8,044 nucleotides of DNA from Pseudobutyrivibrio sp. (GCA_017557715.1 JAFYYE010000179.1:1-8044); one strand, 5' to 3'. Positions 1-7,081 are shown, counted from the first letter of the stretch. The notes: generated by a model from the sequence alone, not told the origin. Program-made: numbers and translations.

Positions 1-1374
1 ATACATTTCTTCCATGTAATCCATATCTTCATCATTTAATTTACAAAAGTTCTCAATGAGATTACTTGGAATCTGGCTGTTAAATTTATATCCATAGTCC
101 GCATATCGTCTTTTTTGTATTTCATGAGCCTTTATCACTCTCTCCCTAATATCAGACGAGGACTCATTATTTTGCTTCTTATTAAGCATTGAAAAATTAA
201 CAGTTGGCGCTTCAACACAAATATCAATTCTATCTAGAAGAGGCTGTGAAATCTTACTCAGATATCGCTGGATAGACATTCTTGTGCAATGACACCTGTT
301 CAAATCAGGATAATAACCACATGAACATGGATTCATTGCTGCTACCAAGACGAAATCTGCCGGAAATGTAAAGCTCCCCTGAGCTCTGGCAATATTAACC
401 CTCTTATCCTCAAGAGGCTGTCTTAATATCTCTAGAGTGGATTTGCTAAACTCAGTTAGCTCATCTAAAAATAAAACTCCACCATGAGCTAAAGAAATCT
501 CTCCTGGTTTTGGTATGTGTCCACCACCAACTAACCCTTGCGCAGAAACCGTGTGATGAGGACTACGAAACGGCCTGTTCTTTATTAAACCCATTCGCTC
601 ATCAAACATCCCAGAAACCGAATAAATCTTGGACAGCTCCATCTGCTCCTCAGAATCCATTGGCGGAAGAATTGAAGGAATACATTTCGCAATCATTGAT
701 TTACCAGCTCCTGGAGGCCCTACCATCAAAAGATTGTGCATACCCGAGATTGCCACCTCACAAGCCCTTCTGAGGGCCTGTTGACCATTTATCATAGAAA
801 AATCAAAGAGTTCTTCTGTAAGCTGCTTAGGTAATGCCACGCTTATTTCTTCCATTTTAAACTCATTGTTATTTAATAATTCAATAACGTCCTTGAGCTG
901 TTTTACTCCAATAGAAATTATTTCAGGCACAAGTCTGGCTTCCAATAAATTGTCCTCAGGCACTATTACAACACCAATATTATTTTTCTTGGCCTCCATC
1001 ACCATGGATAAGACACCATTTACAGGCTGAATTTTGCCATCTAAAGCAATTTCTCCACATAGGCAGATTGAATCTAGGGTGTCGCAATTTATTATGCCTA
1101 TAGCGGATAATATAGCCACTGCTATAGGTAAATCAAATCCTGAACCTGTTTTCTTGATATTTGCTGGTGATAAATTTACGGTAATTCGCTTGATAGGTAA
1201 TGCGTATCCTTCATTCTTTAATGCTGCACGAACACGCTCTCTAGCTTCTTTTACCTCTGATGAAAGGTAACCAACCATGTCAAACATGGGCATACCTTCA
1301 GAAACATCTGCTTCCACAGATATAATTTTAGAATCGATACCAAAAATGGTAGCGGTTTTAACAATACTATACAA
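1..1374 (-). CDS. comM: ComM/YifB-family Mg-chelatase-like AAA+ ATPase, C-terminus cut by window edge
   Basis: The frame runs 458 codons from a TTG start to the left edge without a stop. The family is usually about 500 residues, so roughly 50 C-terminal residues are missing. An N-terminal Lon-protease-like (ChlI) fold covers about residues 1-170, including the LPIKRITVNLSPA stretch near 59-71. The AAA+ core follows, with Walker A GPPGAGKS at 219-226, the FRSPHHT motif near 269-275, Walker B GVLFLDE at 299-305, the NPCSCG and CHC cysteine pairs (C350, C352, C361, C363) and LLDRIDI at 379-385. The cysteines could bind a metal; that is inference. In naturally transformable bacteria ComM acts as a hexameric branch-migration helicase during recombination; the role here is less certain. 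The gene lies behind the trpS terminator and probably has its own promoter. The TTG start is fixed by an in-frame TAA directly before it. Confidence 0.93.
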   Translation of the reverse strand, partial: MYSIVKTATIFGIDSKIISVEADVSEGMPMFDMVGYLSSEVKEARERVRAALKNEGYALPIKRITVNLSPANIKKTGSGFDLPIAVAILSAIGIINCDTLDSICLCGEIALDGKIQPVNGVLSMVMEAKKNNIGVVIVPEDNLLEARLVPEIISIGVKQLKDVIELLNNNEFKMEEISVALPKQLTEELFDFSMINGQQALRRACEVAISGMHNLLMVGPPGAGKSMIAKCIPSILPPMDSEEQMELSKIYSVSGMFDERMGLIKNRPFRSPHHTVSAQGLVGGGHIPKPGEISLAHGGVLFLDELTEFSKSTLEILRQPLEDKRVNIARAQGSFTFPADFVLVAAMNPCSCGYYPDLNRCHCTRMSIQRYLSKISQPLLDRIDICVEAPTVNFSMLNKKQNNESSSDIRERVIKAHEIQKRRYADYGYKFNSQIPSNLIENFCKLNDEDMDYMEEMY

Positions 1375-1379
1375 TTAAT

Positions 1380-1384
1380 CTCCT
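1380..1384 (-). promoter_or_regulatory. Ribosome binding site that sets the TTG start of comM
   Basis: On the minus strand AGGAG lies 5 bases before TTG (1374-1372). The codon immediately before TTG is TAA in the same frame, so translation cannot begin farther upstream. The next Met codons lie inside the conserved EGMPMFDMVGY stretch and would remove the start of the domain. Confidence 0.85.
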
Positions 1385-1401
1385 AGGGGATTTTATTGAA
1401 T

Positions 1402-1431
1402 ATTATAGAAAAAAGACAGGAGTAATCTTAA
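1402..1431 (-). promoter_or_regulatory. Candidate sigma-A promoter for comM, overlapping the trpS terminator
   Basis: On the minus strand a perfect TATAAT (1402-1407) is preceded at 18 bases by TTAAGA (1426-1431), which matches 4 of 6 bases of the consensus -35 box. Transcription would begin near 1395 and give a leader of about 20 bases containing the AGGAG site. The -35 box lies in the loop region of the upstream terminator hairpin and the -10 box just past its T-tract. It is predicted by eye. It is supported by the fact that comM otherwise sits behind a strong terminator. Confidence 0.5.
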
Positions 1432-1445
1432 CATACTCCTGTCTT
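1409..1445 (-). terminator. Intrinsic terminator of the isoamylase-like/DUF5662/trpS operon
   Basis: A perfect 12-bp inverted repeat (1413-1424 paired with 1434-1445, 9-base loop) begins 16 bases past the trpS stop codon. On the minus strand the stem ends in a run of six T (1414-1409), two of them in the stem. This is the standard Rho-independent form in the minus direction. On the plus strand only two T follow the stem, so it is unlikely to work that way. Confidence 0.9.
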
Positions 1446-1461
1446 AAATACAATATTGAAG

Positions 1462-2469
1462 TTATCTGATTCTCTCAGTTAAACCAAGCTTCTTGTGAAC
1501 TTTACGAAGTGTCTTGTTTGCAAAATAAGATGCCTTCTCAGCATTTTCTTTGATGCACTCATCAATATATGTCTTGTCCTTCTCAAGCTCAGCACAACGC
1601 TGATGGAATGGATCAAGCATATCTGCTACAGCTTCACCTACTGCAAGCTTAAAATCTCCATAGCCCTTACCCTCAAACTCTTTTGCCACTTCATCCATTG
1701 TCTTTCCAGTAACTACGCCGTAAATATCCATAAGATTTGATACGCCAGGCTTGTTTTCCACATCATAACGAACCTCTGCATCTGAATCAGTTACAGCCTT
1801 TTTAAACTTACGAATAATAGTGTCTCTGTCATCTACAAGGTATATTGTAGCGTTAACATTTTCATCTGATTTTGACATCTTCTTTGTAGGCTCAGCAAGA
1901 GACATGATTCTAGCACCACTCTTAGCGATATATCCTTCAGGAATAGTAAACACATCCCCGTAGATATTATTAAAGCGCTCTGCTACATCACGACATATTT
2001 CAAGATGCTGCTTCTGGTCAGCGCCAATTGGCACTAAATCAGTCTGATATAAAAGAATATCTGCTGCCATAAGGGCTGGATATGTAAATAAACCAGCATT
2101 AATATTATCTGCATGCTTTGCAGACTTATCCTTAAACTGTGTCATTCTGTTAAGCTCGCCCATGTATGTAAAGCAATCAAGCACCCAGCCAAGCTCTGCA
2201 TGTGCAGGCACATGAGACTGGAAATAGATGCAGTTCTTCTTTGGATCAAGTCCTGCTGCCACATACTGAGTATAAATTCTTCTAGCATTTTGTCTAAACT
2301 CAGTAGGATTCTGTCTTACTGTAAGTGAATGTAAATCCATTACGCCAAAAAAACAGTCATAATCCTCATGTAAATTCACCCAGTTCTTAAGGGCTCCAAT
2401 ATAATTACCAATGGTAAGCTTTCCTGTTGCCTGCATACCTGAATATAATACTTTTCTCTCTTTTTCCAT
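1462..2469 (-). CDS. trpS: Tryptophan--tRNA ligase (TrpRS)
   Basis: This class I aminoacyl-tRNA synthetase activates tryptophan with ATP and charges tRNA-Trp in the cytoplasm. At 335 residues it has the usual bacterial length. The HIGH-equivalent is TIGN (19-22) after the SGMQATGKLT start. GELNRMTQFKDK (104-115) and the MAADILLYQTD segment (134-144) form the tryptophan/adenylate pocket. VPIGADQKQHLE (146-157) is a family signature, and KMSKS is intact at 197-201. The ATG is preceded by GGAG at 8 bases. The gene lies 15 bases after DUF5662 and is followed by a strong terminator, so it is the last gene of its operon. There is no room for a T-box leader directly upstream, and none is seen before the operon's first gene. 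All catalytic motifs look normal. Confidence 0.98.
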   Translation of the reverse strand: MEKERKVLYSGMQATGKLTIGNYIGALKNWVNLHEDYDCFFGVMDLHSLTVRQNPTEFRQNARRIYTQYVAAGLDPKKNCIYFQSHVPAHAELGWVLDCFTYMGELNRMTQFKDKSAKHADNINAGLFTYPALMAADILLYQTDLVPIGADQKQHLEICRDVAERFNNIYGDVFTIPEGYIAKSGARIMSLAEPTKKMSKSDENVNATIYLVDDRDTIIRKFKKAVTDSDAEVRYDVENKPGVSNLMDIYGVVTGKTMDEVAKEFEGKGYGDFKLAVGEAVADMLDPFHQRCAELEKDKTYIDECIKENAEKASYFANKTLRKVHKKLGLTERIR

Positions 2470-2484
2470 AATACTATCTCCAAA

Positions 2485-3021
2485 TTATTTCTTATTTTTC
2501 AATATTTCTCGTCTAATGTATTCATTAGTTGCTTCTTCGCCATGTTCTGCAAGATATCTAAGCATCTTCTCCAAAAGCTTTGATGTATTGGCATGCATCA
2601 TATACTTGCCTTTTCCTTTTTCATAGTATTCTAAGGCGCTTCTATCAGTATATGCTTCCTTCTGATAATTCTTGCAAGCCGCAACTCTGTCACAATACAT
2701 TTCAACAACATAATTAACTGGCATTTCCATTCCAGTCATGCCATGATGTTCATCCAAACCATAATCAATCCAATATTCAAAGTGGTGTTTATTTCTGCCC
2801 TTGTGATGAAGCCATGCAAGAGATACACCTGTATCCTCTCTTTCAGCATTATTAGGGCTTTTATTTCCCTGATAATACTTAGCTCCCACAGAAAATTCTG
2901 TCCACGAATATTTAGATAAATCATGCAATAAGCCTTGCTTGTATAGACCCACTGCAAAGCATCCTTTCATCACTAAATGTCTGTGATGAGTGATTGTCTT
3001 AAAATGTTCCCATGCCTTCAT
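2485..3021 (-). CDS. DUF5662 family protein, function unknown
   Basis: This 178-residue protein resembles the DUF5662 family, whose function is not established. It is rich in histidine in the first half: H12, H13 and H15, then HDLSK at 33-37, HH at 72-73, HH at 79-80, HH at 92-93, and later D111. The order H...HD...H...D is reminiscent of metal-dependent HD-domain phosphohydrolases; this is inference from spacing only. No signal peptide or membrane segment is evident, so it is probably cytosolic. The C-terminal third is charged and helical-looking. The ATG has AGGAG at 6 bases. It sits 15 bases after the isoamylase-like gene and 15 bases before trpS, so the three are almost certainly cotranscribed. 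The family assignment is from memory of the sequence pattern. Confidence 0.88.
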   Translation of the reverse strand: MKAWEHFKTITHHRHLVMKGCFAVGLYKQGLLHDLSKYSWTEFSVGAKYYQGNKSPNNAEREDTGVSLAWLHHKGRNKHHFEYWIDYGLDEHHGMTGMEMPVNYVVEMYCDRVAACKNYQKEAYTDRSALEYYEKGKGKYMMHANTSKLLEKMLRYLAEHGEEATNEYIRREILKNKK

Positions 3022-3036
3022 GAAAAACTCCTAGCT

Positions 3037-4890
3037 CTATTTCTTATCTGGTTTTACTCCAATAAATACACTTATTGAATTTCCAGGAATCTTAATGGAC
3101 TGCTGATCATGAATTGCTTTTGGCGTAAAATCACTCTTATCATCAAACTCAGCGGTGTTAAAGCAAAGACGCCATCGCTTACCTGGTGCCAAAAGCGGAA
3201 GCGCCATATCTACACTGTCATAATGGAAGTTATAGCAAACAAATACATCTTCCTTTTCGTTGGCATAGGCTCCGTTATATAAAACACCTAACGCCTTCTG
3301 CTCTTCGCCAATGCTCATCATCCAAGGCTCTGAGCCATGAAAAGACATGTCTGGAAGTCCAAGATGCTTATAATCATTCATGAAAAATGGTGTCTCTCCT
3401 CTAAGGCACTTATGATTCCTTCTGAATTCCACCAGTTCTATAACAAATTTTTGTAAGGTATTCTTACTCTTATTTTTAGCGAATACAGTGTATCCCACCT
3501 TATTATCCTGACAATATGGATTATTATTGCCTTCGTGTGTGGCTGCAACCTCATCAGCAGCTACAATAAGCGGTACACTTTGTGACATAAATAATGCTGT
3601 AAATGCATTTCTCATTTCTCTAAATCGATTGGCATTTATAACTTTATTTGTGGTCTTTCCCTCGACACCATAATTAAATGAATAGTTATTATTAGTGCCA
3701 TCGCGATTTTCTTCGCCATTATCATAATTATGCTTTTCACCATACGAAAATGAATCCCAAAGTGAAAAACCATTAACATTAGCCATGTAATTTACAAAAC
3801 CATAGGCTGCATTTTGACGACGCATATGATTTGCAAACTGCACCATACTACCATTCATGTGATTCTGAAGCTGTCGTGTAACATTCATAAATGAATCGTT
3901 GTATATAAACAAATGCTTTTTTCCCGATTCACTACAAAGAATCTCTTCTGGAATAAACTCATAAAAAATCTTTGTGTCTGAAAGATAAGGCTCTGCCGCA
4001 ATTCGCTCTATTGGTGCGTTACAACCTACTATATGAAATCCATCTATATGGAAATACTTTACGTAATATTTCAAGCAATCCAAATAAACTTCAGGCTTAG
4101 TCTCAGTGGCAAAGGCAAACTCCATAATAACTTCAAAACCATTGGCATGAAGATTGCTCACCAATGACCTCATTGATTCGCATACTTTATCTGCTCCCCC
4201 GAAATATGATGCCTTTGGAGCAAAATAATTTGCAAGACCAAAACCCCAATAATTAATCTTTCCTGTATATTCTAAAGTATCTGTCATTTTACCCTTTGGC
4301 GAAATGACAGTCTTATTTTCTAAAAACAACTCTTCGAAATCGTAGAGCGGCATAAGTTCAACACTGGTAATACCAAGCTTCTTAAGGTAAGAAAGCTTAG
4401 AAATAAGGCCCTTGTATGTGCCAATCTTAGCTTCAGCCATACCATATCCTGCTGTAAAGCCTCTTAAGTGAAGCTTATACAAAACCATATCTCTAGGGGC
4501 AATATTTACCTTAGTATCTTTCCAATCCTTTTCTATATGTGATACTCCAGCGAATACCTTGTACTGACGTTTTCCACGATTATCTACATCCGCCCATAGG
4601 TCACGACCAACTATTGCAGTAGCATAAGGATCTACATATGTCCTATGATCTTCTTTTATAAGATAACAAATCTCATCTGGATTAATGCCTGATACTGCAA
4701 CAGAATATACTGAACCAACAGCATAATCCTCAGATAGCTCTATTAAAAATAATTGTTTGTATGTGGATTTGTTGAATAAAATGATGGAGACCTTTTCAGA
4801 AGACGGCTTTACAGCAAAAGTAAAGGTAATTGCATCTCTTCCACTGATTCGTGGACCATATTCCCCAAAATCTCCTCTTGAAACGTTCAT
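3037..4890 (-). CDS. GH13 isoamylase/GlgX-like protein with degraded active site (probable pseudoenzyme)
   Basis: The 617-residue protein has the architecture of glycogen-debranching enzymes: a CBM48-like N-terminal beta domain (about 1-120, ending in VDPYATAIVGRDLW), a GH13 barrel (about 135-500) and a C-terminal beta domain. Scaffold signatures are clear: NYWGFGLANYFAPKASY (213-229), NGEENRDGTNNNYS (391-404), VAADEVAATHEGNNNPYCQDN (443-463). The active-site regions are not. Region I reads EFAFAT (257-262) where DVxxNH is expected. Region II reads DGFHIVGC (283-290), so the arginine is H286 and the nucleophile aspartate is V288. Region IV reads NYMANVNGF (367-375), where HD is expected at 372-373. 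E311 may match the general acid. Hydrolysis is therefore unlikely; glycan binding or a regulatory role is possible but unproven. The frame is intact, and no signal peptide is seen. It is the first gene of the operon with DUF5662 and trpS. The ATG is the first start after an in-frame TAA; its ribosome site is weak (GGGG at 7 bases). Confidence 0.92.
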   Translation of the reverse strand: MNVSRGDFGEYGPRISGRDAITFTFAVKPSSEKVSIILFNKSTYKQLFLIELSEDYAVGSVYSVAVSGINPDEICYLIKEDHRTYVDPYATAIVGRDLWADVDNRGKRQYKVFAGVSHIEKDWKDTKVNIAPRDMVLYKLHLRGFTAGYGMAEAKIGTYKGLISKLSYLKKLGITSVELMPLYDFEELFLENKTVISPKGKMTDTLEYTGKINYWGFGLANYFAPKASYFGGADKVCESMRSLVSNLHANGFEVIMEFAFATETKPEVYLDCLKYYVKYFHIDGFHIVGCNAPIERIAAEPYLSDTKIFYEFIPEEILCSESGKKHLFIYNDSFMNVTRQLQNHMNGSMVQFANHMRRQNAAYGFVNYMANVNGFSLWDSFSYGEKHNYDNGEENRDGTNNNYSFNYGVEGKTTNKVINANRFREMRNAFTALFMSQSVPLIVAADEVAATHEGNNNPYCQDNKVGYTVFAKNKSKNTLQKFVIELVEFRRNHKCLRGETPFFMNDYKHLGLPDMSFHGSEPWMMSIGEEQKALGVLYNGAYANEKEDVFVCYNFHYDSVDMALPLLAPGKRWRLCFNTAEFDDKSDFTPKAIHDQQSIKIPGNSISVFIGVKPDKK

Positions 4891-4967
4891 GATTAAGCCC
4901 CATTTTCTTGCATGTTATGTAATAATTGGCTGAAATATCAAAAATTACTAGACATCGCCATTGATGA

Positions 4968-4996
4968 ATTATATCATAAGGGCAGTTCTTAAACAA
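4968..4996 (-). promoter_or_regulatory. Likely sigma-A promoter of the isoamylase-like/DUF5662/trpS operon
   Basis: On the minus strand TTGTTT (4991-4996) and a perfect TATAAT (4968-4973) are separated by 17 bases. Transcription would begin near 4961 and give a leader of about 70 bases. It lies in the 130-base divergent gap (4891-5020) shared with the DUF1292 gene. The plus-strand promoter for that gene is less clear: TTGCAT at 4908-4913 with TGAAAT at 4931-4936 (17-base spacing) is a weak candidate. I see no riboswitch, T-box or clear operator in this gap. Confidence 0.6.
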
Positions 4997-5020
4997 ATAT
5001 TATCTTAAAAGGAGTATAAG

Positions 5021-5332
5021 ATGGACGAGAATCAGGTATTTCCAGTAGACAATGAGGATGATGATGTAGTAGTTACTTTGAACTTAGATGATGGTTCTGA
5101 GGTAACTTGCGAAATCCTTACTATATTCGATGTTAATGATCAGGACTATATCGTATTGCTTCCACTCGATAAGAATGGTGAGCCAAATCAGGACGGAGAA
5201 GTTTACATCTATCGTTATTTCGAAGATGAAACAGGTGCTCCATCCCTTGATAACATCGAATCTGATGAAGAATACGAGGCTGTTGCAAAGCGCTTTGATG
5301 AAATCTGTGAAGAAGATTTAGGCGAAGAATAA
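5021..5332 (+). CDS. DUF1292 (YrzB-like) small acidic protein
   Basis: This 103-residue, strongly acidic protein resembles DUF1292, a small Firmicutes family of unknown function. The core has the family pattern: VVVTLNLDDGSEVTCEILTI (about 16-35), DYIVLLPLD (42-50), then VYIYRYFED (61-69). The tail (SDEEYEAVAKRFDEICEED) is typical. The N-terminus and last residues are rich in Asp and Glu. It has no membrane segment. The start is well supported by AAGGAG 6 bases before ATG. In many Firmicutes such genes lie next to ruvX/yrrK and yrzL; here it stands alone, opposite in strand to all neighbours. It diverges from the isoamylase-like gene and converges on the helicase gene, whose stop codon begins at the next base. 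A strong terminator follows 19 bases after its stop. Confidence 0.9.
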   Translation: MDENQVFPVDNEDDDVVVTLNLDDGSEVTCEILTIFDVNDQDYIVLLPLDKNGEPNQDGEVYIYRYFEDETGAPSLDNIESDEEYEAVAKRFDEICEEDLGEE

Positions 5333-7030
5333 TCAATACTTCATTTCATCTAAAAATCGGGACTTGTCCCGATTTTTTTTATTGGTGTAGGAAATAAACA
5401 GATTCTTTTTAGTTCTTGTAATCCCTACATAAAACAATCTTCTTTCCCCCTCCATATCATCCCTACTTTCCACCTTGTTAGATGGAATAATACCGTCGTT
5501 AGCTGAAATTATGAATACATTTTCAAATTCCAGCCCTTTACTTGAATGCAATGTATACAAACCTATTTTCCCAGCCTTATCCACATTCTTGTTCTTATTC
5601 TCATAATCAATTTTTAATCTTTGAATATTAAGCTTATCAATAGCCTGACGAATGGTTCTACAATCCCTAAAAACCTCAATCAAAAAATCAAGTACGTCAT
5701 TATATTCAGCCATCTCAACCTGCTTCTTTACAGCTTCAGTCTCTAAAAATGATTCATACCCCATCGCTTTTCTTATATAGTTAATAGCAGCTACTGGAGA
5801 CATTTTGCTTATTAATGCAATATCAGCCCAAAGTGCCTCTACCATTTTATAGCAGGCTGGATTAATCCTGTAAAATTCCAACATCGAAGCCTTATCTGCT
5901 CCGCGCTCAACTGACTGCCTGTGTAGAAATCTATCGGGACGGTTTAGTATACTTAGCATTCTGGCTTTTGTTACATTTCCCAACGCAAGCTGAAAATATG
6001 CTTCGATATCACTAATAATAAAGTGTGAATAGATATTTGGCATTTTCTCCTTAAGATAAAACGGAATACCTCTATTTACCAATTTATCAACTACATACCT
6101 TGCATCCGAATGGTTTCGATACAAAACGGCAATATTGTCATAAGCACATCCATCCGCCTTTAGTTTTGATATTTTAACAATAACTTCGTCTGCCTCCTCC
6201 TCTGGCGTTGATTTTTCAAAAACATCAATCACACCATCTTCGGCAGTACTTTTTATTTCTTTTTCAAATCTATTCTTGTTTACATTAATCAAATTTCCTG
6301 CAGCCAAAACTATATTGCCTGGATTCCTGTAATTATAATCCAATATAATCTTTTCAGCCTTTGGATAGATTGTCATAAAATCCTGCATTATACGCGGATT
6401 TGCACCTCTAAATCCATATATAGATTGGTCATCATCTCCAACACAAAATAGGTTATTAGTTTTTGCCGAAAGCATAGATATGAGCTTAAACTGCAAATCA
6501 TTCATATCCTGCATTTCATCCACTAGAAAATAAGAAAAACGACTCTGCCACTTTTCCAGTATAGCTGGACGTTCTTCAAAAAGCTTATCTGCTTTTATAA
6601 GCATGTCATCAAAGTCTATTACGTGATATTTGTCCTTGAGAAATTCATATTTTTTAGGGATTTCCTCTTCCATCTCTCCTGCCAAATAAACAGCTTCACG
6701 ATAAACTCTTTCCTTTTCGGCTCCCATTATTATGTCGCAATTCTTATATCCTAATTCCTTCTGTAAAATTCCCCAAAATAAAGAATGGAACGTTCCAAAG
6801 GTCACGGGAGCTTTCTCCTCTGATAACCCTTCGAAACGTTCCTTCATTTCAATAGCTGCTGCCTTGGTAAAAGTAATTACCAAAATTTGATCTGCTGGTA
6901 CACCAGAATTAATAAGCTCTCTAACCCTACGAGTTAATACGGCAGTTTTTCCACTACCTGGACCTGCTATAACAAGACAGGCTCCCTCCTTATGGAGTAC
7001 AGCCTGTCTTTGAGCGGCATTAAGATTCAT
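5333..7030 (-). CDS. UvrD/Rep/PcrA-type superfamily 1 ATP-dependent DNA helicase, short form
   Basis: All SF1A helicase motifs are present in order: Q motif LNAAQRQAV (3-11), Walker A AGPGSGKT (22-29), Ia VITFTKAAAIEMKERF (51-66), Ib FGTFHSL (78-84), motif II LVDEMQD (169-175), III VGDDDQSIYGFRGA (197-210), IV DYNYRNP (231-237), V TLHSSKGLEFENVFI (493-507) and VI RRLFYVGITRTKK (530-542). Such enzymes unwind DNA 3' to 5' in repair and replication restart. At 565 residues it is clearly shorter than typical UvrD/PcrA (about 720-750). The chain ends about 25 residues after motif VI, so the usual C-terminal extension is absent, and the 2B region looks reduced. I therefore do not call it pcrA or uvrD. 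The ATG has AGGAG at 4 bases. The gene follows gltX by 51 bases with no terminator between, so cotranscription is likely. Its last codons contain the terminator of the convergent DUF1292 gene. Confidence 0.95.
   Translation of the reverse strand: MNLNAAQRQAVLHKEGACLVIAGPGSGKTAVLTRRVRELINSGVPADQILVITFTKAAAIEMKERFEGLSEEKAPVTFGTFHSLFWGILQKELGYKNCDIIMGAEKERVYREAVYLAGEMEEEIPKKYEFLKDKYHVIDFDDMLIKADKLFEERPAILEKWQSRFSYFLVDEMQDMNDLQFKLISMLSAKTNNLFCVGDDDQSIYGFRGANPRIMQDFMTIYPKAEKIILDYNYRNPGNIVLAAGNLINVNKNRFEKEIKSTAEDGVIDVFEKSTPEEEADEVIVKISKLKADGCAYDNIAVLYRNHSDARYVVDKLVNRGIPFYLKEKMPNIYSHFIISDIEAYFQLALGNVTKARMLSILNRPDRFLHRQSVERGADKASMLEFYRINPACYKMVEALWADIALISKMSPVAAINYIRKAMGYESFLETEAVKKQVEMAEYNDVLDFLIEVFRDCRTIRQAIDKLNIQRLKIDYENKNKNVDKAGKIGLYTLHSSKGLEFENVFIISANDGIIPSNKVESRDDMEGERRLFYVGITRTKKNLFISYTNKKNRDKSRFLDEMKY
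5352..5380 (+). terminator. Intrinsic terminator of the DUF1292 gene, inside the helicase coding region
   Basis: The left arm (5352-5363) and right arm (5366-5377) are perfect complements; allowing for the turn, this makes an 11-bp stem with a CTTG tetraloop. The stem has the GC core TCGGGA/TCCCGA, and the T-tract is eight bases long (5373-5380). It lies 19 bases past the DUF1292 stop. On the opposite strand the same bases encode the helicase residues NRDKSRFL (553-560), before that gene's stop codon. The reverse direction has only five T, and translating ribosomes would normally prevent folding there. Confidence 0.92.
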
Positions 7031-7081
7031 AAAACTCCTATATGCCCATTATTCAAGGTCAACCAACAAATGTTTTTATCC

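Noticed and set aside
510..1270. Open frames on the plus strand opposite the comM-like gene
   Set aside because: They overlap strongly conserved ATPase motifs on the minus strand, have no good ribosome sites and resemble no known protein.
1495..2626. Plus-strand open frames opposite trpS and the start region of DUF5662
   Set aside because: They are complementary shadows of trpS and DUF5662 codons, with low-complexity, Cys/Leu/Ile-rich translations.
4281..4310. Perfect 9-bp inverted repeat with a 12-base loop inside the isoamylase-like gene
   Set aside because: It encodes ordinary protein sequence, lacks a T-tract, and one such repeat is expected by chance in about 8 kb.
4796..4996. Minus-strand 66-codon frame overlapping the isoamylase-like start
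   Set aside because: It is out of frame with the conserved N-terminal domain, and its start lies upstream of the likely transcription start.
4891..5020. T-box or riboswitch in the divergent gap
   Set aside because: The leader is only about 70 bases and shows no T-box core, specifier stem or terminator/antiterminator pair.
7031..7081. A separate promoter for the helicase (TTGACC in the gap after gltX)
   Set aside because: No -10 box lies at suitable spacing; cotranscription with gltX explains the gene better.
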